A stretch of 64,000 bases of DNA from Ahrensia marina. GTDB lineage: Bacteria; Pseudomonadota; Alphaproteobacteria; Rhizobiales; Rhizobiaceae. Both the position numbers and the translations under genes were made by a program. The DNA is taken from positions 186,001 through 250,000 of the forward strand of contig NZ_JXMU01000003.1 of the NCBI RefSeq assembly GCF_001293565.1, in the 5' to 3' direction. This document shows, piece by piece, positions 37,775-48,667 of the stretch. A model generated the notes under the pieces. It worked only from the letters and a program-made list of their open reading frames with translations. It was not told where the DNA came from and made no database searches. Position 1 is the first letter of the stretch, and each line of letters opens with the position of its first letter.

Positions 37775-38677
37775 ATGAGCGCTTTGCAATCCATGACCGG
37801 CTTCGGTTCAGGTTCAGCACAAGCGGACAACCGCGTAGTGACCTGCGATATGCGCTCTGTTAACGGCAAAAGCCTTGATATCCGTGTTCGCTTGCCTTCA
37901 GGCCTTGAAGCCGTTGAAGCGCAGATAAAGAAGCGGATTGCCCAGTCTGTCGCGCGCGGCAATGTGCAGGTTTCAATATCTGTTGATACAACAAAGGCAG
38001 CCAACAGCCCTGTGATCAATCGCGACCTGTTTAGTGCGATTGCAAAAGAGGGGCGTGCTTTGGCTATTGAATATGGTCTGGCTGCACCGACAACAGATGC
38101 CATTCTGGCCGTGCGTGGCGTTATCCTCACCGAAGATCAGGCACAAAACGTGACCAGTCCGGAGGAGCAGGAGGCCTTTGCAGAAGCGGTAATAAAGGCG
38201 TCCGATGCTGCTTTGGCGCAATTGGTTGCGATGCGTGAAAGTGAAGGAAAGGCGCTGAAGTCAATTCTGTCAGGTCATTTGCAACACATCGCACAGCTTA
38301 CCGAAAAGGCCCGGACTGATGAAGCAAACGGTCAAGAGCAAATTCACGCTCGATTGAAAGCGCAAATTGATCAGCTTTTATTTTTAAGCGGTGTTGATAT
38401 TGATGCTCAACGTTTGGCGGCAGAAGCCGCTTTGCTCGCGACCAAAGCTGATATCCGCGAGGAAATTGACCGCTTGGCAGCGCATGTCAAAGCAGCTGAA
38501 AATTATCTCGAAGAAGGCGGTGTTGCCGGTAAAAAACTGGATTTTCTATCACAGGAATTTAACCGCGAGACAAATACAATCTGCTCAAAATCAACATCCG
38601 CAACACTGACAGCGACCGGTTTGTCACTGAAAGCTGTCAATGACCAGTTTCGCGAACAAGTTCAAAATTTACAATAA
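37775..38677 (+). CDS. yicC: YicC family endoribonuclease
   Basis: A 300-residue protein of the YicC family. The N-terminal domain begins [10 protein letters not shown] and [15 protein letters not shown]; the C-terminal DUF1732 part contains [21 protein letters not shown]. YicC proteins are Mn-dependent endoribonucleases that act in small-RNA decay in E. coli. The ATG at 37775 has GGAG upstream. Position between mltG and gmk is conserved in alphaproteobacteria. Confidence 0.93.
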   Translation: MSALQSMTGFGSGSAQADNRVVTCDMRSVNGKSLDIRVRLPSGLEAVEAQIKKRIAQSVARGNVQVSISVDTTKAANSPVINRDLFSAIAKEGRALAIEYGLAAPTTDAILAVRGVILTEDQAQNVTSPEEQEAFAEAVIKASDAALAQLVAMRESEGKALKSILSGHLQHIAQLTEKARTDEANGQEQIHARLKAQIDQLLFLSGVDIDAQRLAAEAALLATKADIREEIDRLAAHVKAAENYLEEGGVAGKKLDFLSQEFNRETNTICSKSTSATLTATGLSLKAVNDQFREQVQNLQ

Positions 38678-38688
38678 CGGCCTATATT

Positions 38689-39348
38689 ATGAGTGAAAAT
38701 GCAGCGTCAATGACAGATGAAGATGGTATCAAACGCCGCGGGTTGATGCTGGTTTTATCATCACCATCCGGTGCCGGAAAATCGTCCATCGCGCGCAATT
38801 TACTCGCCGATGATTTTGGTATGGAATTGTCGGTCAGCGTGACAACACGCCAGCGCCGCGGCAGTGAAATTGATGGTCGCCATTATAACTTTATCTCTGA
38901 ACGGCAGTTCATGAAGATGCGTGATAATGATGAATTGCTCGAATGGGCAGAAGTTCACGGTAATTATTACGGCACACCGCGCGAACCGGTTGAACTGGCG
39001 ATGCATGAAGGCCGTGACATGCTCTTTGACATCGACTGGCAGGGCGCAGAACAGCTTGATAGTAAAATGCGCTCGGACGTCGTGTCTGTCTTCGTGCTGC
39101 CACCCAGTATGGCAGAATTAAAGGACCGGCTTCATCGCCGTGCAGAAGACGATGAGGCAGTGATCGAAAAGCGCTTGCTCAATGCGGCAGAAGAGATTGA
39201 ACATTGGCACGACTATGATTTTATCATCGTCAATCATGATCTGGCAAAAGCATACAGTGAAGTGCGGTCTATTGTGGTCGCAGAGCGCCTTCGCCGTACA
39301 CGCAGGCCTGGCATGTTCGATTTTATTCAGGGACTGATTGGAAAGTAA
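38689..39348 (+). CDS. gmk: Guanylate kinase
   Basis: A 219-residue enzyme that converts GMP to GDP. The P-loop [10 protein letters not shown] is at residues 24-33; the GMP-binding segment with [13 protein letters not shown] and the [10 protein letters not shown] motif are present. It begins 12 bases after yicC. Its stop (39346-39348) directly abuts the stop of rsmA on the other strand without a spacer. Confidence 0.95.
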   Translation: MSENAASMTDEDGIKRRGLMLVLSSPSGAGKSSIARNLLADDFGMELSVSVTTRQRRGSEIDGRHYNFISERQFMKMRDNDELLEWAEVHGNYYGTPREPVELAMHEGRDMLFDIDWQGAEQLDSKMRSDVVSVFVLPPSMAELKDRLHRRAEDDEAVIEKRLLNAAEEIEHWHDYDFIIVNHDLAKAYSEVRSIVVAERLRRTRRPGMFDFIQGLIGK

Positions 39349-40191
39349 TCAGGCCGTCTTGTAGGCATTGGCGAGCGCGCAAAATTCTGCAACATCCAGC
39401 GTTTCAGCGCGTCTAGTTCCCTCTATACCGACACGATCCAGCAATTCCTGTCCGCCAAGCGGTTTCAAGCTTTGGCGCAGCATTTTCCGCCGTTGCCCGA
39501 AGGCATGTCGCGTTATGGTTTCGAGTGCGGTACCGTCACATTCGATGGGGGTTTCGCGCGGTGTTAAATGAACAACCGAGGATGTGACTTTAGGCGGTGG
39601 CCAGAATGCCTGCGGTGACACATCAAATGCGATTTCAGCGTGGCAGCGCCAACCGGCCAAAACACCCAAACGCCCGAAATGATTGTCACCGGCCTGCGCG
39701 ACGATGCGCTGGGCAACTTCGCGCTGAAACATCAGCGTCAGGGACTTGTAAAAAGGAGGCCAGTCAGGGCCGCTTAGCCAATTGACCAATAATTGCGTGC
39801 CGACATTGTAGGGGAGGTTGGCAACAATCGCTGTTGGGCCTTCTGCCAGCGAGGCCATGTCGACTTCCAGTGCGTCGCCTTCTATCACCTTTAGGCGGCC
39901 CTCATAGTGGTCGCTAATTTCCGCAAGCACAGGCAGGCAGCGGCTATCGCGTTCGATAGCAATTACCTGTTTGGCGCCATGCATGAGCAGCGCACGGGTT
40001 AGTCCGCCGGGGCCGGGGCCAACTTCAATGACTGTTAACTCGGTAAGATCGCCAGCGGTGCGGGCAATGCGGCCGGTTAAATTCAAATCAAGCAGAAAAT
40101 TTTGCCCGAGTGATTTTTTCGTTGCCAGCTCGTGTTTTTCAATAACTTGTCTTAAGGGCGGCAACCCATCAATGGCTACATTATCGTTCAT
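39349..40191 (-). CDS. rsmA: 16S rRNA (adenine1518/1519-N6)-dimethyltransferase
   Basis: A 280-residue KsgA-type methyltransferase that dimethylates two adenines at the 3' end of 16S rRNA. The SAM loop [16 protein letters not shown] (about residues 54-69), the acidic [11 protein letters not shown] region and the catalytic NLPYN motif are present. It overlaps pdxA by 11 bases and is the last gene of the lptF-lptG-lptD-surA-pdxA-rsmA operon. Confidence 0.95.
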   Translation of the reverse strand: MNDNVAIDGLPPLRQVIEKHELATKKSLGQNFLLDLNLTGRIARTAGDLTELTVIEVGPGPGGLTRALLMHGAKQVIAIERDSRCLPVLAEISDHYEGRLKVIEGDALEVDMASLAEGPTAIVANLPYNVGTQLLVNWLSGPDWPPFYKSLTLMFQREVAQRIVAQAGDNHFGRLGVLAGWRCHAEIAFDVSPQAFWPPPKVTSSVVHLTPRETPIECDGTALETITRHAFGQRRKMLRQSLKPLGGQELLDRVGIEGTRRAETLDVAEFCALANAYKTA

Positions 40192-41215
40192 GAGATGATG
40201 CCGCCATATGTGCTGCCATTTTCAACGCAGCGATAAAGCTGTCCGGCTTTGCATTTCCTGTGCCTGCAAGATCGAACGCCGTGCCGTGATCCGGTGATGT
40301 GCGGATAAAAGGAAGGCCGAGCGTTACATTCACAGCATCATCAAACCCGAGCGCTTTGGCGGGTATGAGTGCCTGATCGTGATACATGCAAAGTGCAACA
40401 TCATAGTTCGCGCGTGCCGCAGCATGAAACATCGTGTCAGCGGGCAGGGGGCCGAAAGCATTGATACCGCGCGCAATCAGTTTTTTCACTGCGGGCTCGA
40501 CAATCTCAAGATCTTCGCGCCCCATGGCACCATTTTCGCCCGCGTGAGGGTTAAGGCCCGAAATAGCAAGCCTTGGCTCGGCAATTTTAAAGCGTGCCTT
40601 TAAATCAATGTCGGTCGCGATAGCTGTTTCTATAATCATTTCCTGTGTCAACGCTTCAGGAACCTCACGAAGCGGAATATGAATCGTAACCGGTATCGTG
40701 CGTAGCGCCGGACCGGCAATCATCATTACAGGCAGGCACGTTTGGCCATAATGTTTATGCGCCAGTTCTGCCAAAAACTCGGTATGGCCTGGATGTTTAA
40801 AACCAGCATCATAAAGCGGCTTTTTGGATATAGGGGCCGTCACCACACCGCCTGCCAAACCATTGATGCAATCATCAACTGCCCGTTCGATTGCCTCGAT
40901 CACACCGGTTGCATTGCCGGGAAGTGCAAAGCCGACTTGTTCGCTCAAAGCGTTGGAAAGTGGGACAACCGGTAGCACAGAGGAAAATTGCGAGAGCGCG
41001 CTTTGCGGTGTTGTTTCCTGAATTTGCACATCGAGTTGCAGTATTTTAGCGCGTGCGGATAGCTGCGCTATATCACCTAGAACATAAAACGGCGGCAGAT
41101 GACTTTCCTGCCGCATTGTCCATGCCGTTAAGAGAACATCAGGTCCAACCCCGCCAGGTTCACCGCAACTGACAGCAAGTGGTTTGGGATTTTCCCCCTG
41201 TGTCGTCGCATTCAT
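40181..41215 (-). CDS. pdxA: 4-hydroxythreonine-4-phosphate dehydrogenase
   Basis: A 344-residue NAD-dependent enzyme of pyridoxal 5'-phosphate synthesis. Metal and substrate residues are visible in [12 protein letters not shown] and [14 protein letters not shown], and GDPGGVGP-like N-terminal sequence appears as [11 protein letters not shown]. The ATG at 41215 is taken as the start; a TTG three codons earlier is less likely. It lies between surA and rsmA, the usual order. Confidence 0.93.
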   Translation of the reverse strand: MNATTQGENPKPLAVSCGEPGGVGPDVLLTAWTMRQESHLPPFYVLGDIAQLSARAKILQLDVQIQETTPQSALSQFSSVLPVVPLSNALSEQVGFALPGNATGVIEAIERAVDDCINGLAGGVVTAPISKKPLYDAGFKHPGHTEFLAELAHKHYGQTCLPVMMIAGPALRTIPVTIHIPLREVPEALTQEMIIETAIATDIDLKARFKIAEPRLAISGLNPHAGENGAMGREDLEIVEPAVKKLIARGINAFGPLPADTMFHAAARANYDVALCMYHDQALIPAKALGFDDAVNVTLGLPFIRTSPDHGTAFDLAGTGNAKPDSFIAALKMAAHMAASSHER

Positions 41216-41242
41216 ATCGGTCAATTGTGTCCAAATACTCTG

Positions 41243-42193
41243 TTAGCGTTTCTGAATGCGCGCAGAGCTGCGTAGTTCATCAAGGAACTGCTTGCCAAGG
41301 TCACCGCCGGAATCTTCAAGCGCCTGGGTGGAAAATTCCAACTGCGCAACGCGGTCATCGGAAACAGCACGTGCGCGGCAGACAACAAGAAATTCGACGC
41401 CGCGCTCTGTATCTTTCACGCGGGTCGTCTGGCCTTCCTGTAAGCCCTTAACATCCTTTGCCCACCGGTCAGGCAAACGCAATTCGAGCACACGGCCAAG
41501 ATCGCGCACAGTTACATCACGTATTTGCGTTGCAAGTTCCTGCGTGTTGTCGCAGCCGGTGACACGTCCACGCATATTGGCTGCTTCGGAGCGGCGACGC
41601 TTGAGCAAACTACTGCGTTTATCTTGCGGGATGACAAATATCACTTGTTGCAGAAGATACTCGGTTGAGGTTGGCTTTTGGCCGCCTTGTTCAAGCATTT
41701 TGGCAACAACATCCTGTTCGCTCATAAGGTTGTTGCGTTGTGAGCGTGCTCGGATAACCTGGCCCCAGGCGATTTGAACACGAATAAACTCTTTAAAATG
41801 CTTGGCTGTGACACCAGCCTGATTCAGAATCTGGCTCATCTGGCTTGCTGAAAGCTTGTTTCCTTTAGAAAAATTTGCAAACGCAGCATCAACCTGACTG
41901 TCCGGGATGCGAATACCCGCCCGTCTGATCGCACTGCGTTTCAGTGCTTCATCGGTCAACTCTTCAACCGCTAACTGGCGAAGATTTCCGCTGCGGCGCT
42001 GCAATTTCAAAAAAGCAGTGCGACGCGCAATATCATAGCTGGTGACAACTTCGTCATTCACAACAACCTTGATTTCAGATGCATGCGCAGCAGAAATGCC
42101 AATCGGGCTAGGCGTAGGGTTCTCAAGACTAAAAGGTGCGATCGCCAAAGCAGCAGCAAGCAGTCCCGTCTTCAATTGTGAATGTGCGCGCAT
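41243..42193 (-). CDS. surA: SurA-like periplasmic chaperone, single-PPIase form
   Basis: A 316-residue exported protein in the surA position. It has a signal peptide (about residues 1-38, cleavage near HAS), a helical SurA N-terminal chaperone domain (about 40-180) with the VNDEVVTSYDI start typical of SurA, and one degenerate parvulin-like segment (about 185-285). E. coli SurA has 428 residues with two parvulin domains. It probably guides outer-membrane proteins to the BAM complex, including LptD, encoded just upstream in the operon. A good GGAGA site precedes the ATG. Confidence 0.82.
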   Translation of the reverse strand: MRAHSQLKTGLLAAALAIAPFSLENPTPSPIGISAAHASEIKVVVNDEVVTSYDIARRTAFLKLQRRSGNLRQLAVEELTDEALKRSAIRRAGIRIPDSQVDAAFANFSKGNKLSASQMSQILNQAGVTAKHFKEFIRVQIAWGQVIRARSQRNNLMSEQDVVAKMLEQGGQKPTSTEYLLQQVIFVIPQDKRSSLLKRRRSEAANMRGRVTGCDNTQELATQIRDVTVRDLGRVLELRLPDRWAKDVKGLQEGQTTRVKDTERGVEFLVVCRARAVSDDRVAQLEFSTQALEDSGGDLGKQFLDELRSSARIQKR

Positions 42194-42292
42194 AAGTTTC
42201 TCCGACAGTCAGTTCTCAAATCAGTTTTGCTGCGACAGCAGACTATATTTTATGTAGCAGTGCCATCCTTGTTTGTTCAAACAATGACAGAC

Positions 42293-44689
42293 TTAATATC
42301 GCGTTGAAGCAAACTCGTCGCTGGTTTCGCCAAAATCACCAAGAGTTCTAAAGGACAGGAACAGCTGATACTCTTTTGTAATTGCATCGGTATTGGTGCT
42401 GCGATCTTCTGTATAGCTGGCCCGCATTTTGAAACAGTCGCAATCATACCCAATGCCCACGGTGTATTTATCCAAAAACGTATTTTCGACATCGTAGGTA
42501 ACGCCGCCAAATACACTCCAGTTCGGTGCAAATTCATAAGAAGCTGCCGAGGAGACCTCTTGGCGGTCTGTAATATAGTTGTAGGCAGGTTGGCTGCCGA
42601 TAAATGCATAGCCAACGCGCCATTTGATGCGGTCGCCAGTGTAATTCGCGGCTAAATCAGCGCGTTGCACTTCAAAATCGTCTTCATCGAAACGCGCGCC
42701 TACATCAAAGCTGTAATTGGACCCGTTGGTAAATGACACGGCGCCGACATAATCGGAGCGGGTTGTTTCCAAACCTGAATTTTGGCCCGTATTGAAGGTA
42801 TCCGCCTGTGCAAATGAATTGGTGCCTGCAAGGTGGTAAGATTGGCCAAAAATAGCCTTAATACCCCAGCCATTATCGAAAGTTCCGGTATAGCGCAGGC
42901 CCAAATTGGCGCGCGTACCGCCTTCAATCCGGTCATAGCCGGAAAATTTATCGCGTGCGAAAAGTGAATTCGCATCAAAAACCAGACTTTGAGCATCTTC
43001 ATTCGGCAAGACACCAGCTTGGTTCTCGTCAGGACGGGCAAAGACTTGCGCAACAGGCTCCAGAATATGGGTCGCACTGCTGGTTGAGAAAAGAATCGGA
43101 TAACGCAATTCCAGTCCGGCTGTCACCATGCCGCGTGTATAGCTTCCGTCACCGCCAAGATTTGCATTTGTTGCCGAAAGCGCACCGGATGTCCCGTCGT
43201 CAAGATTTGTGAAATTGCCCTGTGCGTGAACAAGCGGCGTAATCATCAATCCGCCATCGGTGATGAATGTACGTTTCCATTCAGTTTCCGCCGTCAGGCT
43301 ATATGTATCGGCATCAACGCCCGGTGTCGCAAAATTTGAACGTGTTGGATCGCCGTTAAACCGCGAATCCTGTTCATCGCGCTTCAAATAACGGCTGAAA
43401 ACATTGAAAGACAGTTCGCCGCCGGCAACCGGATTTTCAAGTGTGTAGTTATAATCCACACTTGGCAGCACAACAGCCTGCTCTTCCTCGGTACGGCTAA
43501 ATACGCTGGCGCTTTGATAATCGTAATAGATCGTGCGGGCATCAAAGTAGCTGCGCTCGCCAATGCCTGTGAGATATATGTTATTTTCAAAAACAGTACT
43601 GTTAAAACCTGCAATTTCATAGGTTTTTGAAAAGTCCGCATCGCTTTGAAGCATACCGTTCCAGCCAAAAGCCCAGCGCGGATTAATGGTGAAACGGCCC
43701 GTCGTTCCGATCATTCCACGGTTTTCGACTGTCGAATCAATTTCATTTACGCCAAATGCATCCGGGTCGAATTGGTGGATGCCTGCGGTTTTGAGCGTGA
43801 AAACACCATTTTCCAGGCGGTGGCGATATTCAGCTTCTCCCAGAAAACCCTGCTTGGTGTATCCGGTAACAGCGAGCGTCAGATCCTTGTTTGGTGCGAT
43901 ATTGATGAAATAGGGAACACGTAACCCAAAGCCCAATTCTTCAGAGTTTTTAAAACTCGGGATCAAAAAACCGGTTTTACGTTTAACGCTCGGATCAGAT
44001 GTTGTGAAAACAGGAATACTCGCAAGCGGAACACCGATAAATTCAAATGTTGCACGCTCGAAACGAACGGTTTTCTCTTCGCCATTCCAAATGATTTTCT
44101 TGGCCTTGATTTGCCATAAAGGCCGACCTTCCTTGGAAACACATTCGTTACATGCCGTATAGATGCCGTTGTTGAAAGTCGTCACTTCACCGTTTTGGCG
44201 CGTGGCGCTTTCGGCAGCAAAACGTGTCTCATCCGTTGTCACAACCCGCAATGAATTAACGAAGCCATCGCGGAAATCATCGGTGATATCAATTTCATCA
44301 GCAAATGTACGTGTGCCATCCGGCTGAAGGATTTCGACATCGCCAACGGCAATCAGCCGACCATCGGTTTCCTGATAGATAACACGGCTGGCAACAAGAA
44401 TAGTGCCGTCATAATCGATACGGACACCGCCACGTGCGGTGATCGTCTGGTTGTCATTATCGTAAACCAGTTCGTCGGCTTGCAATAGCAATTGCGCGTT
44501 GCTGCTCGGATTCGTAAAGCCGCCAACCTGTCCGCTAGATTGCGCAAGGGCAGGTGAGTAGTTTGTGGTTGCCGCGGCGATCGCAAGGGCACTCGCGCAC
44601 GAAAGAGCTGCTGCCCGTCGCCAGGCGCTGCGCAAATATTTATCCCCCTGATTGATCAAACGCTGATCCACCACTTTCAAACCCAACAA
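42293..44689 (-). CDS. lptD: LPS-assembly protein LptD
   Basis: A 798-residue outer-membrane barrel that inserts lipopolysaccharide into the outer leaflet. After the signal peptide (core about residues 26-48, ending PALAQ) there is the OstA/LptA-like beta-jellyroll (about 55-180), beginning LLLQADELVYDNDNQTITARGGV, then the barrel with many alternating aromatic strands. The TTG at 44689 directly follows the lptG stop with GAGAGG eight bases upstream; the GTG codons at 44674 and 44671 are alternatives. Confidence 0.92.
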   Translation of the reverse strand: MLGLKVVDQRLINQGDKYLRSAWRRAAALSCASALAIAAATTNYSPALAQSSGQVGGFTNPSSNAQLLLQADELVYDNDNQTITARGGVRIDYDGTILVASRVIYQETDGRLIAVGDVEILQPDGTRTFADEIDITDDFRDGFVNSLRVVTTDETRFAAESATRQNGEVTTFNNGIYTACNECVSKEGRPLWQIKAKKIIWNGEEKTVRFERATFEFIGVPLASIPVFTTSDPSVKRKTGFLIPSFKNSEELGFGLRVPYFINIAPNKDLTLAVTGYTKQGFLGEAEYRHRLENGVFTLKTAGIHQFDPDAFGVNEIDSTVENRGMIGTTGRFTINPRWAFGWNGMLQSDADFSKTYEIAGFNSTVFENNIYLTGIGERSYFDARTIYYDYQSASVFSRTEEEQAVVLPSVDYNYTLENPVAGGELSFNVFSRYLKRDEQDSRFNGDPTRSNFATPGVDADTYSLTAETEWKRTFITDGGLMITPLVHAQGNFTNLDDGTSGALSATNANLGGDGSYTRGMVTAGLELRYPILFSTSSATHILEPVAQVFARPDENQAGVLPNEDAQSLVFDANSLFARDKFSGYDRIEGGTRANLGLRYTGTFDNGWGIKAIFGQSYHLAGTNSFAQADTFNTGQNSGLETTRSDYVGAVSFTNGSNYSFDVGARFDEDDFEVQRADLAANYTGDRIKWRVGYAFIGSQPAYNYITDRQEVSSAASYEFAPNWSVFGGVTYDVENTFLDKYTVGIGYDCDCFKMRASYTEDRSTNTDAITKEYQLFLSFRTLGDFGETSDEFASTRY

Positions 44690-45784
44690 TTACCCATCCT
44701 CTCGATGCAGCAAATACGCGATACCAAACATGCTGCTTGCTGCCACAGGCAGCCAAGCGGCGATAATAGGCGATATGATTCCCGCGCCACCAAAGGACTT
44801 CGTGACCTCAGAGATGACATAAAGCATGAAGCCCGCAATAATGCCACCCAAAATCATACGTTCTGACTGACCAAATCGGGCAAATTTTAATGAAACTGTC
44901 GCCCCGATGAGGGTCATCGCTATCAAAAGCAGCGGCATGGACAGAAGCGATTGAAATTGCATGCGATATGGCGCTGATGTCACGCCGAAAGACTTGGCGG
45001 CATTGATTTGCTCCGGCAATTGCAAAAACGGGACAAGTTCCGGTGGCACAAGTGCTTCTCTGATAACTGCTGGATCAATATCTGTCGGCACGAAAAACTG
45101 ACCTAAATCTTCATTGGATTGTCCGACTTTACTGGCTATTGCATCGCTTAAAACCCAACGGTCTTGTGCGAGGCGGGCACGCGGTGCGTCCAAACGGCGT
45201 ATGATTCGGCCATCTTCGTCTATTTCAAGAAAAACAGCGTTTAGAAGAACAACGCCATTACCTGAAACGCTCTCGGATCCAATTAAGAAGCTGCCGCCAT
45301 TCTCGGAATCCTGACGCAGCCACGGGCGATTATCGTCTAAAGGACTGGAGCTGCGTTTCTGGCCTCTGAAAGTACTTTCGGCTTCAGTGGCGGCAGAATA
45401 GCCATAAGCTGAAATCGGATTGATAACGAAGATAGAGAACAAACCAAAAAGCAAAGCGGCAAGCCATAACGGCAGAAGAAACTGCCACGCTGAAACCCCG
45501 ACAGACCGTGCGACGACAAGCTCATTCTTCTTGTTAAGCTGGATGAGGGTTGTCATCGTGGCGGCCAAAACAACAAACGGGATCGCCACACTTAAAATAA
45601 AGGGCAGGCGCATAACCGTAATATACAAGCCAAGCGATGATGAGAAACCGTCCAGATTGCCGAAACGGTTACTTAACTCTGTGAAATCTATGAGAAAAAT
45701 AAGCAGTCCGATGCCGAGGAAAAAATACAGCGTCATCTTGAACATATATTTGAATATATAAAGCTGAAGGGTTCTTCCGAGCAT
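44690..45784 (-). CDS. lptG: LPS export permease LptG
   Basis: A 364-residue inner-membrane subunit of the LptB2FG exporter. Three N-terminal helices, a periplasmic beta-jellyroll (about residues 130-250) and three C-terminal helices are visible; the GRTLQLYIFKYMF start and RVSVSLKFARFG-like segment fit LptG. The ATG at 45784 overlaps the lptF stop by one base and is preferred over an in-frame start at 45904. It is immediately followed by lptD. Confidence 0.93.
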   Translation of the reverse strand: MLGRTLQLYIFKYMFKMTLYFFLGIGLLIFLIDFTELSNRFGNLDGFSSSLGLYITVMRLPFILSVAIPFVVLAATMTTLIQLNKKNELVVARSVGVSAWQFLLPLWLAALLFGLFSIFVINPISAYGYSAATEAESTFRGQKRSSSPLDDNRPWLRQDSENGGSFLIGSESVSGNGVVLLNAVFLEIDEDGRIIRRLDAPRARLAQDRWVLSDAIASKVGQSNEDLGQFFVPTDIDPAVIREALVPPELVPFLQLPEQINAAKSFGVTSAPYRMQFQSLLSMPLLLIAMTLIGATVSLKFARFGQSERMILGGIIAGFMLYVISEVTKSFGGAGIISPIIAAWLPVAASSMFGIAYLLHREDG

Positions 45785-46959
45785 TAGGAGACCTTTCTGC
45801 GGGCAAAGGCCAAGCGGATGTTTTTCATGAATTGGGCGAGCCGATCCAGATAAATAAGCAGCCAGTCGGGCGCTTCTATCGTTCGCTGCGTCGCAATCAT
45901 CCACGCTGAAATGGCGATACCAAGCAAAGGTATAAGATAAATAAGATAGATGTAGTCAGCTGTTTCCTTGTTCAATCCGATGACTGTTTCTGACAAGCCG
46001 CGATAAATAATCGCTGCGCCAAAAGCCAAAACAAAATTGGCAATGCTTGAGCCGCGGTGCGATTTTGGTTTGCCGGCGAGTGCCATACCCGCAAACGCCA
46101 ACAAGACGGGATATAGCCAATCAGAAAATCTTTTGTGCAACTCAGCCGGTATTTCGCCTGGAAAGCGCTGTACTCGTTTGTCGTTAGGGTCCGGATCAAG
46201 AAGGTATGAGGTGGGACGTTCATCTACAAAATAAGTGGTAATGCCGTCAGCACGTGAAAACTGCGAAAGGCTGATTGCATAAGAAGTAAACCGGATCACC
46301 GTGATGTCTTGCGTGCCGACTGTTTTGCGGTGAATTTCACCATCATTCAAAATCAGCAGTGATTCCCCGTTTACTTCGCCGACGCCGCCGGATTGGGCAT
46401 AATAAATCAGTTCCAGCTTCGGGTCTCGGGTGTCAGAGATCATAATCTGGTTCAGGGCATTGCCGTTTTTTTCGTTTACATAGATGGTGATATCACTATC
46501 CACGCGCGTAAAGCGGCCTTCCTGAATGAGTGTTGTCAGCAGGTCTGCACGTGATTGTGTTAGAACATCGCGTGAAGTGGCATTGGTATATGGCTCAATG
46601 AAGTGGTTTGAAAAGAGTGTATATGAACCGGCAATAAAGCCCGCAATCAAGATGGGCTTTGCCACTTGCCACTTGCCAATGCCTGCGCTTGCCAGAACAG
46701 GCATTTCTGAATCGCTGTTCATTGCGTTCAGTACCTGAACGGCGCCTAGGGCAATACCAAATGGCAGTACCGCTGTAATGAACTGGGGAATCAGTAGCGA
46801 CATAAAATGCAGGAAGGAAGTAATCGAATTGCCGCTGCCGGTCGCAAAATCAATACGGCTCACAGCCTGCGTCACCCAAACCAAAGCAACCATCGCCAAA
46901 GTTGAACCAATCGACGCTTTCAACATACGTCCGAAAATGTAGCGTTGGATGCTGTTCAC
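45784..46959 (-). CDS. lptF: LPS export permease LptF
   Basis: A 391-residue partner of LptG with the same plan: helices at about residues 15-35, 55-78 and 100-120, a periplasmic jellyroll, then three helices at about 280-365. The start MNSIQRYIFGRMLKASIG is typical. It is the first gene of the operon and is divergent from pepA across 218 bases. LptF and LptG extract LPS from the inner membrane using the LptB ATPase, which is not in this window. Confidence 0.93.
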   Translation of the reverse strand: MNSIQRYIFGRMLKASIGSTLAMVALVWVTQAVSRIDFATGSGNSITSFLHFMSLLIPQFITAVLPFGIALGAVQVLNAMNSDSEMPVLASAGIGKWQVAKPILIAGFIAGSYTLFSNHFIEPYTNATSRDVLTQSRADLLTTLIQEGRFTRVDSDITIYVNEKNGNALNQIMISDTRDPKLELIYYAQSGGVGEVNGESLLILNDGEIHRKTVGTQDITVIRFTSYAISLSQFSRADGITTYFVDERPTSYLLDPDPNDKRVQRFPGEIPAELHKRFSDWLYPVLLAFAGMALAGKPKSHRGSSIANFVLAFGAAIIYRGLSETVIGLNKETADYIYLIYLIPLLGIAISAWMIATQRTIEAPDWLLIYLDRLAQFMKNIRLAFARRKVS

Positions 46960-47177
46960 AGGCGACTCATTTCTTTGATTTTCACCGCGCAGATACCTAA
47001 AAAGCGATCTGATGCGGCAACGATCTATTAAGGATTTACCATCTGTTGACTAACACTTAGGCAATTTTAATGGTTAACAACTAATTTAGCGCTGATTTGT
47101 CTTGTCAAAGCTGGTTTGTGCTACCAAATCAATGCAGATTGCTCTCTCTAATTAATTTTATAACAAAAGGTTTGTTC

Positions 47178-48653
47178 ATGTCCGTTGTGCCGCAAATATC
47201 ATTCGCGAAACTGTCCACACCGAAAAAAGGCGCACTGCTGCTTGTTCAAGCTGCTTTAAGCGAGGCGTCATCGCTTAAAAACGATGCCGATCCGGGCAAT
47301 GTGTTAGCAAAAGCCGCGACATCAGCGAAATTTACCGGAAAAAAGAAATCAACGCTTGATGTACTCGCGCCGTCCGAAGCTTTTGTATCACGCATTGTCG
47401 TAATCGGTGCAGGTGAATTGGACAAACTGTCAGCGGAGGACTGGATGTCGCTCGGCGGTAAAGCGCGCTCAATGCTTGCCAGCGAAGAGAATGTTACGGT
47501 TCAATTGCCCGGCTCAGGAGCGCAGGCGGCTGCTTTCGCGCACGGCTATATGCTGCGCGCTTATGAGTTTGACCTGTATAAAACCAAGAAAAAAGACGAT
47601 GAGGATGAAAAACCTTCTTCACAGTCTGTTTCTATTTGTCTTGAAGATCCTGCTGCCGCCAAAAAGCAGTGGGAGAGTGAAGAAGCCGTTGCACAGGGTA
47701 CAATTTTCGCCCGCGATCTCGTCAATGAACCGGCGAACATATTGTTTCCGGAAGAATTTGCAAAGCGCGCATCAGCGTTGAAAAAGCTTGGCGTCGAGAT
47801 CGACATCCTGACTGAAAAAGAGATGAAGAAGCTCAAAATGGGTGCGCTTCTGGGCGTGGCGCAAGGATCACGCAATGACCCGCGTCTGGTTGTTATGAAA
47901 TGGAACGGCGGTAAGTCAAAAGACAAGCCTATCGCATTTGTCGGTAAGGGCGTGACTTTCGACACCGGCGGCATTTCCATTAAACCGGCAGGCGGCATGG
48001 AAGACATGAAAGGCGATATGGGCGGCGCTGCGGCTGTCACCGGCCTTATGCACGCTCTTGCCGCTCGTAAAGCCAAGGCAAATGTGATTGGCATTATCGG
48101 TCTCGTTGAAAACATGCTTGATGGCAACGCCCAACGCCCCGGCGATATTGTAACGTCCATGTCGGGCCAGACGATTGAGGTCATCAATACGGATGCGGAA
48201 GGTCGCTTGGTATTGTGTGACGCGCTGCACTACTGCAACACGAAATATGAACCGCAATTCATGATCAATCTGGCCACACTGACAGGCGCGGTTCTGGTCG
48301 CGCTGGGGCAGGAGCATGCCGGACTGTTTTCCAATAATGATGAATTGGCCGAGAACATTTTCAATGCCGGTAAAGTGTCGGGCGAGAAAGTTTGGCGACT
48401 GCCGCTTGGACCAGCTTACGACAAAATGATCGACAGCAAATTTGCTGACATGAAAAACACCGGCGGCCGTTTTGCCGGTTCGATCACAGCGGCGCAATTC
48501 TTGCAGCGCTATGTCGGTGAAACACCGTGGGCGCATATCGATATTGCGGGCACAGCGATGTCTTCGCCTAAGTCGGACATCAACACATCATGGGCATCGG
48601 GCTTTGGCGTGCGCTTGCTCAACCAGATGGTCGCCGACTCGTATGAAGACTGA
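47178..48653 (+). CDS. pepA: Leucyl aminopeptidase
   Basis: A 491-residue M17 metallopeptidase. The metal-binding and catalytic segments [18 protein letters not shown] and [10 protein letters not shown] are complete; the N-terminal domain (about residues 1-170) is variable. The ATG at 47178 has AAAGG eight bases upstream; an in-frame start at 47097 is unlikely. It is divergent from lptF and followed by holC after 14 bases, as in many proteobacteria. Confidence 0.95.
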   Translation: MSVVPQISFAKLSTPKKGALLLVQAALSEASSLKNDADPGNVLAKAATSAKFTGKKKSTLDVLAPSEAFVSRIVVIGAGELDKLSAEDWMSLGGKARSMLASEENVTVQLPGSGAQAAAFAHGYMLRAYEFDLYKTKKKDDEDEKPSSQSVSICLEDPAAAKKQWESEEAVAQGTIFARDLVNEPANILFPEEFAKRASALKKLGVEIDILTEKEMKKLKMGALLGVAQGSRNDPRLVVMKWNGGKSKDKPIAFVGKGVTFDTGGISIKPAGGMEDMKGDMGGAAAVTGLMHALAARKAKANVIGIIGLVENMLDGNAQRPGDIVTSMSGQTIEVINTDAEGRLVLCDALHYCNTKYEPQFMINLATLTGAVLVALGQEHAGLFSNNDELAENIFNAGKVSGEKVWRLPLGPAYDKMIDSKFADMKNTGGRFAGSITAAQFLQRYVGETPWAHIDIAGTAMSSPKSDINTSWASGFGVRLLNQMVADSYED

Positions 48654-48667
48654 ACTCGGTAAATAAT

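Noticed and set aside
39346-39351. Abutting stop codons of gmk and rsmA as a special element
   Set aside because: Stops that touch or overlap also occur at 49350-49353. Compact convergent ends are normal in dense genomes and need no special explanation.
47561-48187. Long antisense frames within pepA (also 47916-48536)
   Set aside because: Both lie wholly inside a well-supported pepA gene and lack a start site or conserved sequence.
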